A stretch of 8,451 nucleotides of DNA from Verrucomicrobiota bacterium (GTDB lineage Bacteria; Verrucomicrobiota; Verrucomicrobiia; Limisphaerales; CAZBKV01), in assembly GCA_021160185.1 (NCBI GenBank), contig JAGHDA010000201.1, positions 1 through 8,451 of the forward strand, given 5' to 3'. Positions 1 through 5,765 of this stretch are shown here, piece by piece. Under the pieces are notes generated by a model that worked only from the letters and a program-made list of their open reading frames with translations, searched no databases and had not been told where the DNA came from. Every line of letters begins with the position of its first letter. Position 1 is the stretch's first letter. The position numbers and the translations under genes were made by a program.

Positions 1-1
1 C

Positions 2-34
2 AAAAAAATCGCCCCGCCGCCCGTCCCGCCGCCC
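2..34 (-). terminator. Putative G-quadruplex plus T-tract 3' end element
   Basis: Read on the minus strand, about 25 nt after the stop codon of the GNAT-like gene, the sequence is GGG-N4-GGG-N2-GGG-N4-GGGG, then three bases, then seven T's. This fits the standard four-run, three-tetrad G-quadruplex pattern. The strand is almost only G and C with the G's on one side, so no ordinary stem-loop can form. The position and the T7 run suggest a transcription end signal in which a quadruplex replaces the hairpin. That role is inferred; only the motif is seen. Confidence 0.4.
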
Positions 35-59
35 GCGCCGCCGCTCTTGACGCAGCGGT

Positions 60-680
60 TTACCCTCCGCCAACCATCCGCCACAGCAGCCATACTGCCG
101 CCGCGAGGAACCCGGCAGCCACCAGCCAGGCGGCCAGCATCCAGAATCTGCTCCACCGTTCCCACCGCTCCCGCTCGCGTTGCTCCTCGGCGTGGAAAGC
201 CTCCAGTTTGTCCCGTAGCGCTTCTTCCAGTTTCACATCGTCCTGGATGGGGAGGGTAAGCCATTCCTTCCGGCCTTCGCGGAATTCCGAAGGCATCCGC
301 GCCAGCTCGCGGGGAAGCGGCTCCCGAAACCCGGCTTCCCTTTCCCAGAAAGGAGCCGCGGGCTTGGCTATCCAGAGCCGAAGAACGCCTTGGCTGCGAA
401 CCGCTTGCAGAATGCCCGCCCAGAGAGCCGGCCTGGCTTCGCGCGCTTCCGCCTCGGAGGAGAAGGCTTCGTTGTGAAGCAGTCCGTGCCATCCGCTTTG
501 CGCCACGGCCGCGGCTCCGCTGAGCACGCCGTCGGGCCGCTCCACCACGAAAAATCGGCCTACTTCTTTTTCAAGCCGCGTCGCCGGCAGCAGAGCCGTG
601 GTCCACAGCCCCCGCAACGCGGGGAGGTCGTCCACCGTGGCGCGGCGCGCCTTGTAACGGCCCGGTTCCACGGCGCGCAT
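60..680 (-). CDS. GNAT-like acetyltransferase-fold protein with C-terminal membrane anchor
   Basis: A 206-residue protein, ATG at 678-680 and TAA at 60-62. Residues 9-25 look like the first strand and helix of a GNAT domain (RRATVDDLPALRGLW). Residues 111-120 (FWEREAGFRE) match the late 'FYxxxGF' element typical of N-acetyltransferases. The acetyl-CoA pyrophosphate-binding motif (R/QxxGxG/A) is not recognisable, so catalysis is doubtful. Residues 151-178 are highly charged (E/R-rich) and look like a coiled coil or amphipathic helix. Residues 179-200 (FWMLAAWLV onward) form one strong transmembrane segment near the C-terminus, giving a tail-anchored layout with the domain in the cytoplasm. I see no clear Shine-Dalgarno sequence. 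The gene is divergent from the DUF6807 gene. The substrate cannot be assigned. The reading frame is secure; the GNAT assignment is moderate. Confidence 0.72.
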   Translation of the reverse strand: MRAVEPGRYKARRATVDDLPALRGLWTTALLPATRLEKEVGRFFVVERPDGVLSGAAAVAQSGWHGLLHNEAFSSEAEAREARPALWAGILQAVRSQGVLRLWIAKPAAPFWEREAGFREPLPRELARMPSEFREGRKEWLTLPIQDDVKLEEALRDKLEAFHAEEQRERERWERWSRFWMLAAWLVAAGFLAAAVWLLWRMVGGG

Positions 681-719
681 GGTAGGATTCCCGCGGTTTG
701 CGGTAAAGCCGGGGCAAAG

Positions 720-758
720 CGGTTCTGAATGGGGAGCAAGCTTTCAGGAGCAGAACCG
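720..758. repeat. 8-bp perfect inverted repeat between divergent genes
   Basis: CGGTTCTG (720-727) and CAGAACCG (751-758) are exact reverse complements separated by 23 nt. A second pairing, CTGAA (725-729) with TTCAG (743-747), competes with part of it. It lies 40-78 nt upstream of the minus-strand start, so it could be an operator or a leader hairpin for the GNAT-like gene. The role is unknown. Confidence 0.5.
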
Positions 759-815
759 AAAGCCGGGAGAGGCAGCTTGCGGCAAAGCCGATTGGGCCTC
801 GCGCGGCTGTTCCTT

Positions 816-827
816 GCAAACGTTTGT
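816..827. promoter_or_regulatory. Candidate LacI/PurR-type operator palindrome
   Basis: GCAAACGTTTGT contains the perfect 10-bp palindrome CAAACGTTTG (817-826) with a central CG. This is the core shape of LacI-family operators such as the PurR box (GCAAACGTTTGC). It sits about 27 bp upstream of the proposed -35 box of the DUF6807 gene. No LacI-family gene is in the window, so the regulator is unidentified. Confidence 0.45.
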
Positions 828-831
828 TTGG

Positions 832-874
832 GGGCCGAAACAGCAGGGGAACCTTGCCGATTCGCCTTCGGCCC
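832..874. repeat. 8-bp inverted repeat bracketing the -35 region
   Basis: GGGCCGAA (832-839) and TTCGGCCC (867-874) are exact reverse complements with a 27-nt interval that contains the proposed -35 box. The right arm ends two bases before the proposed -10 box. Nested inside is GCCGA (856-860) with TCGGC (868-872). The arrangement would suit a repressor site or a cruciform, but this is inference. Confidence 0.45.
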
Positions 875-882
875 GGTAGGAT
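854..882 (+). promoter_or_regulatory. Putative sigma70-type promoter, possibly leaderless
   Basis: TTGCCG (854-859), a 17-bp spacer and TAGGAT (877-882) match the sigma70 -35/-10 layout, with four of six consensus bases in each box. Only 7 nt (883-889) separate the -10 box from the ATG at 890, so transcription would begin at or next to the start codon. AGGA at 878-881, 8 nt before the ATG, could instead be a Shine-Dalgarno sequence, in which case the true promoter lies further upstream. Confidence 0.4.
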
Positions 883-889
883 CCCGCCC

Positions 890-2140
890 ATGACGCGCAC
901 AACGGATTCCTGCCTCCCGGGTCGAAAGAGCGGCTTGCGACAGCTTGCGACGGCGGCGCTCCTGTTCCTCCCCGCCGCTGCGGTTTGCGCCGCTTCCGTC
1001 AAGATCAGTCTCCCTCCCGCAGAGGGGACGCTTTGTCTTGCTCCCCAGCTCACCAGGCCGGTCGGCGCGGACCGGTGGGACCTTGTCTCGCCGGACGGGG
1101 CGATTCGGACGCCCGTCGAAACGTTTCCTTGTCCGGACTCCGAAGGCGCGCCGGCGCGAGATCGGGCGGCTTTGGCGGCGGTCGTTCCGAAGGAGGCGGC
1201 GCAAGCCGAGGGGAGCTGGAGCCTTCAGCCCCACAAGCCTGCGCCGGGCGAATCCCGCGTCCCTCGGTTCCGTTTCACCGACGCGAGCGACGCTACGTGG
1301 GTTCTCTGGGAAGGCGCGCGGCCCGTGTTCGCTTACAACCACGGCTTCCTGCTCAAGCCGGGGGTTCCTGAATCTTACCGCCGCAGCAGCTACATCCATC
1401 CCCTTTATGGACTGGACGGAGAAGTCCTGACCGACGATTTCCCAAAGGATCATTACCACCACCGCGGGGTTTTCTGGACATGGCCGCATGTTTGGGTCAA
1501 CGGCAGGAGCTACGATCCGTGGACGGTGCGGGACATGAAAACGCGCTTCGAGCGCTGTCTTGCCAAACAGGGCGGCGCGGCGGCTGCGGTTCTGGCGGTG
1601 GAGAACGGCTGGTACGCGGAGGGGAAAAAGGTGATGCGGGAGCGCGTGTGGATTCGGGTCTATCGCGCCGCTCCGGAAGGCCGTTTCATCGACATTGACT
1701 TGTTCCTGAGCCCCACGGAAAGCCCGGTGAAACTGGCGGGAGCCGAGAACAAAGGCTACGGGGGGCTGACGATCCGTTTCGCGCCTCGGTTGGAAACGAC
1801 TATCGCCACCCCGCTTGGCGACGGTCCCAAAGACCTGCTTATGACGCGGTTGCCCTGGGCGGACCTGACCGGCCGCCTCGCCGCCGAAAAGACGCTTGCC
1901 GGCGCGGCGATTTTCGTTTCTCCCGATCATCCGGATTTCCCGCCGATGTGGCTTACGCGTCACTACGGGGCTCTTTGCGTGGGCTGGCCCGGCGTGGAGC
2001 CCAAAGAACTTCTTCCGGGCCGCGCCGTTCGCTGCAGCTATCGGCTGTGGATCCATCGCGGCGGGGCGGGCGTCGAGCGGCTTCGCCGCCTTTACGGGGC
2101 CTATCAAGCGGCCGTAAAGACGCGCGCGGCGCTTCCCTGA
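890..2140 (+). CDS. Secreted DUF6807 ('PmoA-like') family protein
   Basis: A 416-residue protein. The ATG at 890 is preferred because it begins a good Sec signal peptide: positive residues R12, K13 and R17, a hydrophobic stretch L19-V32, and probable cleavage after A34 or A35. An in-frame start at 824 would bury this. The core motif at residues 168-193, YIHPLYGLDGEVLTDDFPKD then H188-x-H190-H191-R-G, is the hallmark of DUF6807. The histidine cluster with nearby aspartates could bind metal or substrate. Databases often label this family 'methane oxygenase PmoA', but it shows no membrane-spanning particulate methane monooxygenase features. The biochemical role is not established; homologues in Planctomycetota, Verrucomicrobiota and Bacteroidota are often found near sugar-metabolism genes and Gfo/Idh/MocA proteins, which suggests a role in carbohydrate processing. 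Action in the periplasm is inferred from the signal peptide. Confidence 0.86.
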   Translation: MTRTTDSCLPGRKSGLRQLATAALLFLPAAAVCAASVKISLPPAEGTLCLAPQLTRPVGADRWDLVSPDGAIRTPVETFPCPDSEGAPARDRAALAAVVPKEAAQAEGSWSLQPHKPAPGESRVPRFRFTDASDATWVLWEGARPVFAYNHGFLLKPGVPESYRRSSYIHPLYGLDGEVLTDDFPKDHYHHRGVFWTWPHVWVNGRSYDPWTVRDMKTRFERCLAKQGGAAAAVLAVENGWYAEGKKVMRERVWIRVYRAAPEGRFIDIDLFLSPTESPVKLAGAENKGYGGLTIRFAPRLETTIATPLGDGPKDLLMTRLPWADLTGRLAAEKTLAGAAIFVSPDHPDFPPMWLTRHYGALCVGWPGVEPKELLPGRAVRCSYRLWIHRGGAGVERLRRLYGAYQAAVKTRAALP

Positions 2141-2209
2141 GCGGCGCGCGGGAGCGAACGCTCAAGGATAACTCTTCATCTTGGCCCCGGGGTCTGTTAA
2201 GAGCTTGGG

Positions 2210-2244
2210 GCGCGCCGCCGCTTTTCGGCAAAACCGCGGCGCGC
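2210..2244 (+). repeat. 9-bp stem hairpin in the aspS leader
   Basis: GCGCGCCGC (2210-2218) and GCGGCGCGC (2236-2244) are exact reverse complements around a 17-nt loop. The loop can fold further through TTTT (2222-2225) and AAAA (2230-2233) with a CGGC tip. The hairpin ends 19 nt before the aspS start codon. No T-run follows, so it does not look like a terminator. Control of aspS translation or mRNA stability is possible but unproven. A smaller inverted repeat, GAGCG-AA-CGCTC, lies at 2152-2163. Confidence 0.5.
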
Positions 2245-2263
2245 GCTGGGAAGAGATCAGGCG

Positions 2264-4066
2264 ATGAAACGAACGCACCATTGCAACGAGCTGCGCCTGG
2301 ACCATGTGGGCCAGGAGGTTGTCCTGTGCGGCTGGGTCCACTCCCGCCGCGATCTGGGAGGGGTGATTTTTGTGGATGTCCGCGACCGGGAAGGGCGAAC
2401 CCAAACCGTGTTCGATCCTTCCGTTCTGCCCCCCGAGGTGTTCGCCCGAGCCGAGGCGCTCCGGAGCGAAAGCGTCGTCCAGGTCGCCGGCAAGGTCCGT
2501 CCCCGGCCCGAGGGCACTGAGAATCCCAAGATCGACACGGGGCAAGTTGAGGTTGTGGCTCGCGAAGTGCAGGTCCTCAACCCTGCCGACCCTTTGCCTT
2601 TTCCTATCGACGATCCGGAGGCGGCGGCCAAGGTTTCCGAGGAGACGCGGCTGCGCTACCGCTACCTGGATTTGCGCCGGCCCGAGATGCAACAGCGCCT
2701 GCGTTTGCGCCACCGAGCCGCCTTGGCCGTTCGGCAATACTTCGACGAGCTGGGCTTCCTCGAAGTGGAGACGCCCATGCTCTTCAAGTCCACTCCCGAA
2801 GGCGCGCGGGAATTTGTGGTTCCCTGCCGGCTGCATCCGGGCCTGTTCTACGCGCTGCCCCAGTCGCCTCAGCAATTCAAGCAGATCCTCATGGTCGCGG
2901 GCGTTGAGCGCTATTTCCAACTGGCCCGATGCTTCCGGGACGAAGACCTTCGCGCCGACCGCCAACCCGAGTTCACCCAGATCGACGTGGAGATGTCCTT
3001 TGTCGACCGGGAGAATATCTACGAAGTGATCGAAGGCCTGTTGGCGCGCGTGTGGAAAACCGCCTGCGGCTTGGACATTCCGCGGCCCTTTCCCAGGCTT
3101 TCCTATCGCGAAGCGATGGACCGCTTCGGCACGGACAAGCCGGACACCCGGTTCGGCCTGGAGCTGGCGGACCTGACCGACGCCTTCCGGGAGAGCGGCT
3201 TTAAGCTCTTCGCCAAGATAGCCCGCGAAGAGGGCGGCGCGGTCAAGGCGCTCAATGCCAAGGGATTTGCCTGCGTCACCCAGGGCCAGATGGAGACGAT
3301 GACCGCGCTTGCCCAAAGCTTCGGCGCGCGCGGCCTGGCCTACATCAAGGTGGAAAACGGCGAGTGGCGCTCGCCAATCACTAAGTTCTTCGGCGAGCAG
3401 GAAAAAGCGGCGCTCCAAGAGCGCCTCCGGATCGAGGAGGGCGACCTGATCCTCTTCGCCGCCGGCCCGTGGCAGACGGCGTGCGAAATCCTGGGGCGGC
3501 TGCGGCTCTATGCGGCCGAGGTCCTGGAAAAACAGGGCAAGCTCCAGATCCCGCGCGACCGGTTCGATTTCCTCTGGGTGGTGGATTTTCCGCTGCTCAG
3601 CTACGACAAGGAAATGAACCGCTGGTACTCGAGCCACCACCCCTTCACCGCGCCTTTGCCCGAGGATATTCCGCTCCTGAAAGAAAGTCCTAAGAAGGTC
3701 CGCGGCCAGCACTACGATGTGGTGGTCAACGGCGTGGAGCTGGGCGGCGGCTCGATCCGTATCCACCAGCGCGAAGTCCAGCGGCTGATCTTTGAGGAAG
3801 TGCTCCGGATTCCTCCGGACATTGCCCAGGCCCGCTTCGGCTACATGCTCGAAGCCTTCCGGTACGGCGCGCCGCCGCACGGAGGCATCGCGCTCGGCTT
3901 TGATCGCATGACGGCCCTGTTGGCCGGCGTCTCCAGCATCCGGGAGGTGATCGCCTTCCCCAAGACCGCCAAGGGGGCGTGCCTGATGACCCAGTCGCCG
4001 GGCCCGGTGGATGAGCGTCAGCTCAAAGAGCTCCATATCGAACTCAAAGCGCCTCCGCTCAAGTAG
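2264..4066 (+). CDS. aspS: Aspartyl-tRNA synthetase
   Basis: A 600-residue class IIb synthetase of normal bacterial length, which charges tRNA-Asp with aspartate in the cytoplasm. Residues 1-105 form the OB-fold anticodon-binding domain (GWVHSRRDLGGVIF, DVRDREG). YRYLDLRRPEM opens the catalytic core. Motif 1 is near 165-172 (FLEVETPM). Motif 2 is at 224-241 (FRDEDLRADRQPEFTQID). The bacterial-type GAD insertion lies roughly between residues 290 and 410. Motif 3 is GGIALGFDR at 540-548, with the conserved ATP-binding Arg548. The family C-terminal signature IREVIAFPKT follows. Leu31 resembles discriminating (tRNA-Asp-only) enzymes, but the following RPEG loop resembles non-discriminating ones, so the specificity class is open. 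The ATG at 2264 has only a weak purine-rich stretch upstream. The gene is monocistronic, ending at a strong terminator. Confidence 0.98.
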   Translation: MKRTHHCNELRLDHVGQEVVLCGWVHSRRDLGGVIFVDVRDREGRTQTVFDPSVLPPEVFARAEALRSESVVQVAGKVRPRPEGTENPKIDTGQVEVVAREVQVLNPADPLPFPIDDPEAAAKVSEETRLRYRYLDLRRPEMQQRLRLRHRAALAVRQYFDELGFLEVETPMLFKSTPEGAREFVVPCRLHPGLFYALPQSPQQFKQILMVAGVERYFQLARCFRDEDLRADRQPEFTQIDVEMSFVDRENIYEVIEGLLARVWKTACGLDIPRPFPRLSYREAMDRFGTDKPDTRFGLELADLTDAFRESGFKLFAKIAREEGGAVKALNAKGFACVTQGQMETMTALAQSFGARGLAYIKVENGEWRSPITKFFGEQEKAALQERLRIEEGDLILFAAGPWQTACEILGRLRLYAAEVLEKQGKLQIPRDRFDFLWVVDFPLLSYDKEMNRWYSSHHPFTAPLPEDIPLLKESPKKVRGQHYDVVVNGVELGGGSIRIHQREVQRLIFEEVLRIPPDIAQARFGYMLEAFRYGAPPHGGIALGFDRMTALLAGVSSIREVIAFPKTAKGACLMTQSPGPVDERQLKELHIELKAPPLK

Positions 4067-4110
4067 CCGTTGCCGCTTGCGCCCCAGCCTGCCGCCTGTG
4101 TGGGGAACCA

Positions 4111-4131
4111 CGCGCCCCCGGCGCGCTTTTT
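4111..4131 (+). terminator. Intrinsic terminator of aspS
   Basis: CGCGCC (4111-4116), a CCC loop, and GGCGCG (4120-4125) form a perfect 6-bp GC stem. It is followed by C and five T's (4127-4131), 45 nt after the aspS stop codon. It separates aspS from the tRNA promoter just downstream. Confidence 0.8.
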
Positions 4132-4141
4132 CCGCTCTTGC

Positions 4142-4168
4142 TTGACTGGGCCGGACTTGGCATAAACT
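4142..4168 (+). promoter_or_regulatory. Putative sigma70-type promoter of tRNA-Thr
   Basis: TTGACT (4142-4147) matches five of six -35 consensus bases. TAAACT (4163-4168) is the best -10 box, with a rather short 15-bp spacer. It lies 16 nt before the first base of the mature tRNA, leaving a short 5' leader for RNase P. It sits just after the aspS terminator, giving the tRNA an independent transcription unit. Confidence 0.55.
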
Positions 4169-4184
4169 CCTCAAGGCCGAGCGA

Positions 4185-4259
4185 GCCAGTTTAGCTCAGC
4201 GGTAGAGCAGCGGTTTTGTAAACCGCGGGTCGCCGGTTCGAATCCGGCAACTGGCTCCA
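4185..4259 (+). tRNA. tRNA-Thr (anticodon UGU), CCA encoded
   Basis: A complete cloverleaf. The acceptor stem GCCAGTT (4185-4191) pairs perfectly with AACTGGC (4249-4255). The D arm is GCTC/GAGC. The anticodon stem is GCGGT/ACCGC with loop TTTGTAA and anticodon TGT at 4217-4219, reading ACA threonine codons. The variable loop is 5 nt. The T arm is GCCGG-TTCGAAT-CCGGC. The discriminator is T4256, and the 3' CCA is encoded at 4257-4259. The G1-C72 and C2-G71 pairs together with G35 and U36 agree with known ThrRS identity elements. Confidence 0.97.
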
Positions 4260-4280
4260 CTTCATTTCCAAGGACTTATG

Positions 4281-4306
4281 CGCCGTTGCCGGGGGCGGCG
4301 TTTTTT
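4281..4306 (+). terminator. Intrinsic terminator of tRNA-Thr
   Basis: CGCCG (4281-4285) pairs with CGGCG (4296-4300) around a 10-nt loop and is followed immediately by six T's (4301-4306). It starts 21 nt after the encoded CCA, giving a short 3' trailer. The stem is only 5 bp but the T-run is clean. Confidence 0.65.
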
Positions 4307-4404
4307 CGCGTTCGGCGGAGCTCGCGCGGGCGAGGGAAGCGATTTCCCCCTTTTCCGGCGGGTTGGGCCTTGTTTTCGGGAGAGCCATCAGTTAGGGGAG
4401 AGGC

Positions 4405-5658
4405 GTGGAAGCCGCAGAACGGAATTCCGGGCGGGGGGGCGAAGTCCCCGCGTTGCCAAATCTTATTCTCAAGCCGGGCAGGGAAGAGCGGGTCGCCGCG
4501 GGGCATCCGTGGGTTTACGCAGGTGAAATAGGCAAGATTGCCGGCGCGCCGCGGGATGGCGATCCGGTGGTCGTGCGCGACGCCAAGCGCCGCTTTTTGG
4601 GCGTCGGGTTTTACAACAGCCGCTCGCGGATTCGGGTTCGTATCCTTGCGCGGGAGCGGGTCCTGTTCGACAAGGCCTTTTTCCGGCGGCGCATCGAGGC
4701 GGCATGGGCGTTGCGGCGCCGCCGCCTGCCCCGCGCCGAGTGCGCGCGCGCGGTCAATTCGGAGGGGGATTTCCTGAGCGGCCTGGTGGCGGACAAATAC
4801 GGCGAAGCGCTCGTGATCCAGACCCTTTCGCTGGGCATGGACCGCCGGAAGAAAATGCTCGTTGAGGTCCTCCGGGAGCTTTTCAGTCCGCGCGTGGTTG
4901 TGGAGCGGAACGACGCGGCGGCCCGGGAGTTTGAAGGTCTCGAGCGGAGAAAAGGCGTGTTGGAAGGAGAAACGCCCGGGAAAGTTTGGGTTCGGATGGG
5001 GGATCTGGAGTTTGCGGCGGACCTTCTTGAGGGCCATAAAACGGGGCTTTATTTGGATCAGCAGGTCAACTATCAGCTCGCGGCGGAGTTGATCGCCGAA
5101 CGCCCCGGGGCGATTGTGCTGGACGCGTTTTGCTTTACGGGCGGGTTCGGTCTGCACGCGGCCAAGGCGGGGGCCGCCAAGGTGCATTTTGTGGACCAGA
5201 GCGAAGAGGCGATCCGGCAAGCGCGGGCGCACGCCGAGCGGAACGGCCTGATCGACCGGTGCTCCTTTGAAGCGGCGAACGTGTTCGACTGGCTTCGCGC
5301 CCGCTCGGCGTGGAAGGGGGCGGGCGAAAGATCCCAGCCGCTGTTCGACGTCGTGATCCTGGATCCGCCTTCGTTCACCCGTTCGCGCGAAGCGATTCCG
5401 GAGGCGCTTCGGGGTTACAAGGAAATCCATATCCGGGCGTTGAAACTGCTTCGGCCCGGCGGTTTGCTGCTTACCTTCTGTTGCTCCCATCATGTGGACG
5501 CCCTGACGTTCCGGGACGCCGTCGCCGCAGCGGCGGCCGACACGCGCGCCTGCCTGCGCCATGTGGCTTCTTTCACCCAGGCGCCGGATCATCCTTTTCT
5601 CCTTGCCGTGCCGGAGACCGAGTACCTCAAAGGATACGCCTTTGAACTGGCGGCGTGA
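4405..5658 (+). CDS. rlmI: Class I SAM-dependent 23S rRNA m5C methyltransferase, RlmI family
   Basis: A 417-residue cytoplasmic enzyme. The RlmI/YccW family uses S-adenosylmethionine to methylate C5 of a cytosine in 23S rRNA (C1962 in E. coli). Residues about 19-95 form the N-terminal PUA domain (LKPGREERVAAGHPWVYAGEI, then GDPVVVRDAKRRFLGVGFYN). A central linker domain includes SGLVADKYG. The Rossmann domain has SAM motif I at 237-248 (IVLDAFCFTGGF), motif IV DPPSF at 320-324, and the cysteine motif FCCSHHV at 358-364, where Cys360 aligns with the catalytic cysteine of the family's F-x-C-S pattern. The start is GTG: AGGGGAG at about 4394-4400 gives a strong Shine-Dalgarno with 4-5 nt spacing. 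The exact target base in this organism is inferred from the family. Confidence 0.9.
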   Translation: MEAAERNSGRGGEVPALPNLILKPGREERVAAGHPWVYAGEIGKIAGAPRDGDPVVVRDAKRRFLGVGFYNSRSRIRVRILARERVLFDKAFFRRRIEAAWALRRRRLPRAECARAVNSEGDFLSGLVADKYGEALVIQTLSLGMDRRKKMLVEVLRELFSPRVVVERNDAAAREFEGLERRKGVLEGETPGKVWVRMGDLEFAADLLEGHKTGLYLDQQVNYQLAAELIAERPGAIVLDAFCFTGGFGLHAAKAGAAKVHFVDQSEEAIRQARAHAERNGLIDRCSFEAANVFDWLRARSAWKGAGERSQPLFDVVILDPPSFTRSREAIPEALRGYKEIHIRALKLLRPGGLLLTFCCSHHVDALTFRDAVAAAAADTRACLRHVASFTQAPDHPFLLAVPETEYLKGYAFELAA

Positions 5659-5692
5659 GCCGGTCCAGCCGGCGTGGAGGAGGGGAATTTTC

Positions 5693-5723
5693 TTGCGACA
5701 CTGAGGCGCTCGAGCGTCATACT
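5693..5723 (+). promoter_or_regulatory. Putative promoter with internal palindrome upstream of the oxidoreductase
   Basis: TTGCGA (5693-5698) and CATACT (5718-5723) are the best -35 and -10 candidates, with a long 19-bp spacer. The spacer contains CGCTCGAGCG (5707-5716), a perfect 10-bp palindrome one base before the -10 box, a position suited to a repressor. Transcription would begin near 5730, which is also an in-frame ATG. A small hairpin GCCGG/CCGGC (5659-5673) follows the rlmI stop codon; no convincing terminator separates the two genes. Confidence 0.35.
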
Positions 5724-5765
5724 CGGCCCATGAGCAAAACGAACAATTGTCCCCGTGAGGAACGC

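Larger units (their letters stand above)
681..889. promoter_or_regulatory. Divergent intergenic region with repeated motifs
   Basis: This gap separates the minus-strand GNAT-like gene from the plus-strand DUF6807 gene and holds both upstream regions. GCGGTAAAGCCG at 700-711 recurs with one change as GCGGCAAAGCCG at 779-790, and a third GGCAAAGC lies at 713-720. GGTAGGATTCCCGC (681-694), touching the minus-strand start, has a near copy GGTAGGATCCCGCC (875-888) touching the plus-strand start. The inverted repeats and promoter are listed separately. No credible gene lies here. Confidence 0.5.

Noticed and set aside
560..2107. 515-codon minus-strand frame overlapping the DUF6807 gene and the 5' end of the GNAT-like gene
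   Set aside because: Arg/Pro-rich low-information protein opposite a well-supported gene; explained by base composition.
890..2140. Identification of the gene as a methane monooxygenase subunit (PmoA)
   Set aside because: The family label is historical. The protein has a single signal peptide and a soluble DUF6807 core, not the membrane-spanning pMMO architecture.
2141..2263. T-box riboswitch upstream of aspS
   Set aside because: The gap is only 123 nt, and I find no T-box consensus, specifier loop or terminator with T-run.
2162..4174. 670-codon minus-strand frame opposite aspS
   Set aside because: Shadow of the GC-rich codon use of aspS; no recognisable domain, and the plus strand encodes an unmistakable AspRS.
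4191..4388. Minus-strand 65-codon frame ending in a WSQLPDSNRRP-type sequence
   Set aside because: This is the well-known artefact of translating the antisense strand of a tRNA gene; it overlaps tRNA-Thr from 4191 onward.
4185..4404. tRNA-Thr as an attachment site of an integrated element
   Set aside because: The tRNA is followed by its own terminator and a housekeeping gene; there is no integrase and no repeated tRNA 3' end in the window.
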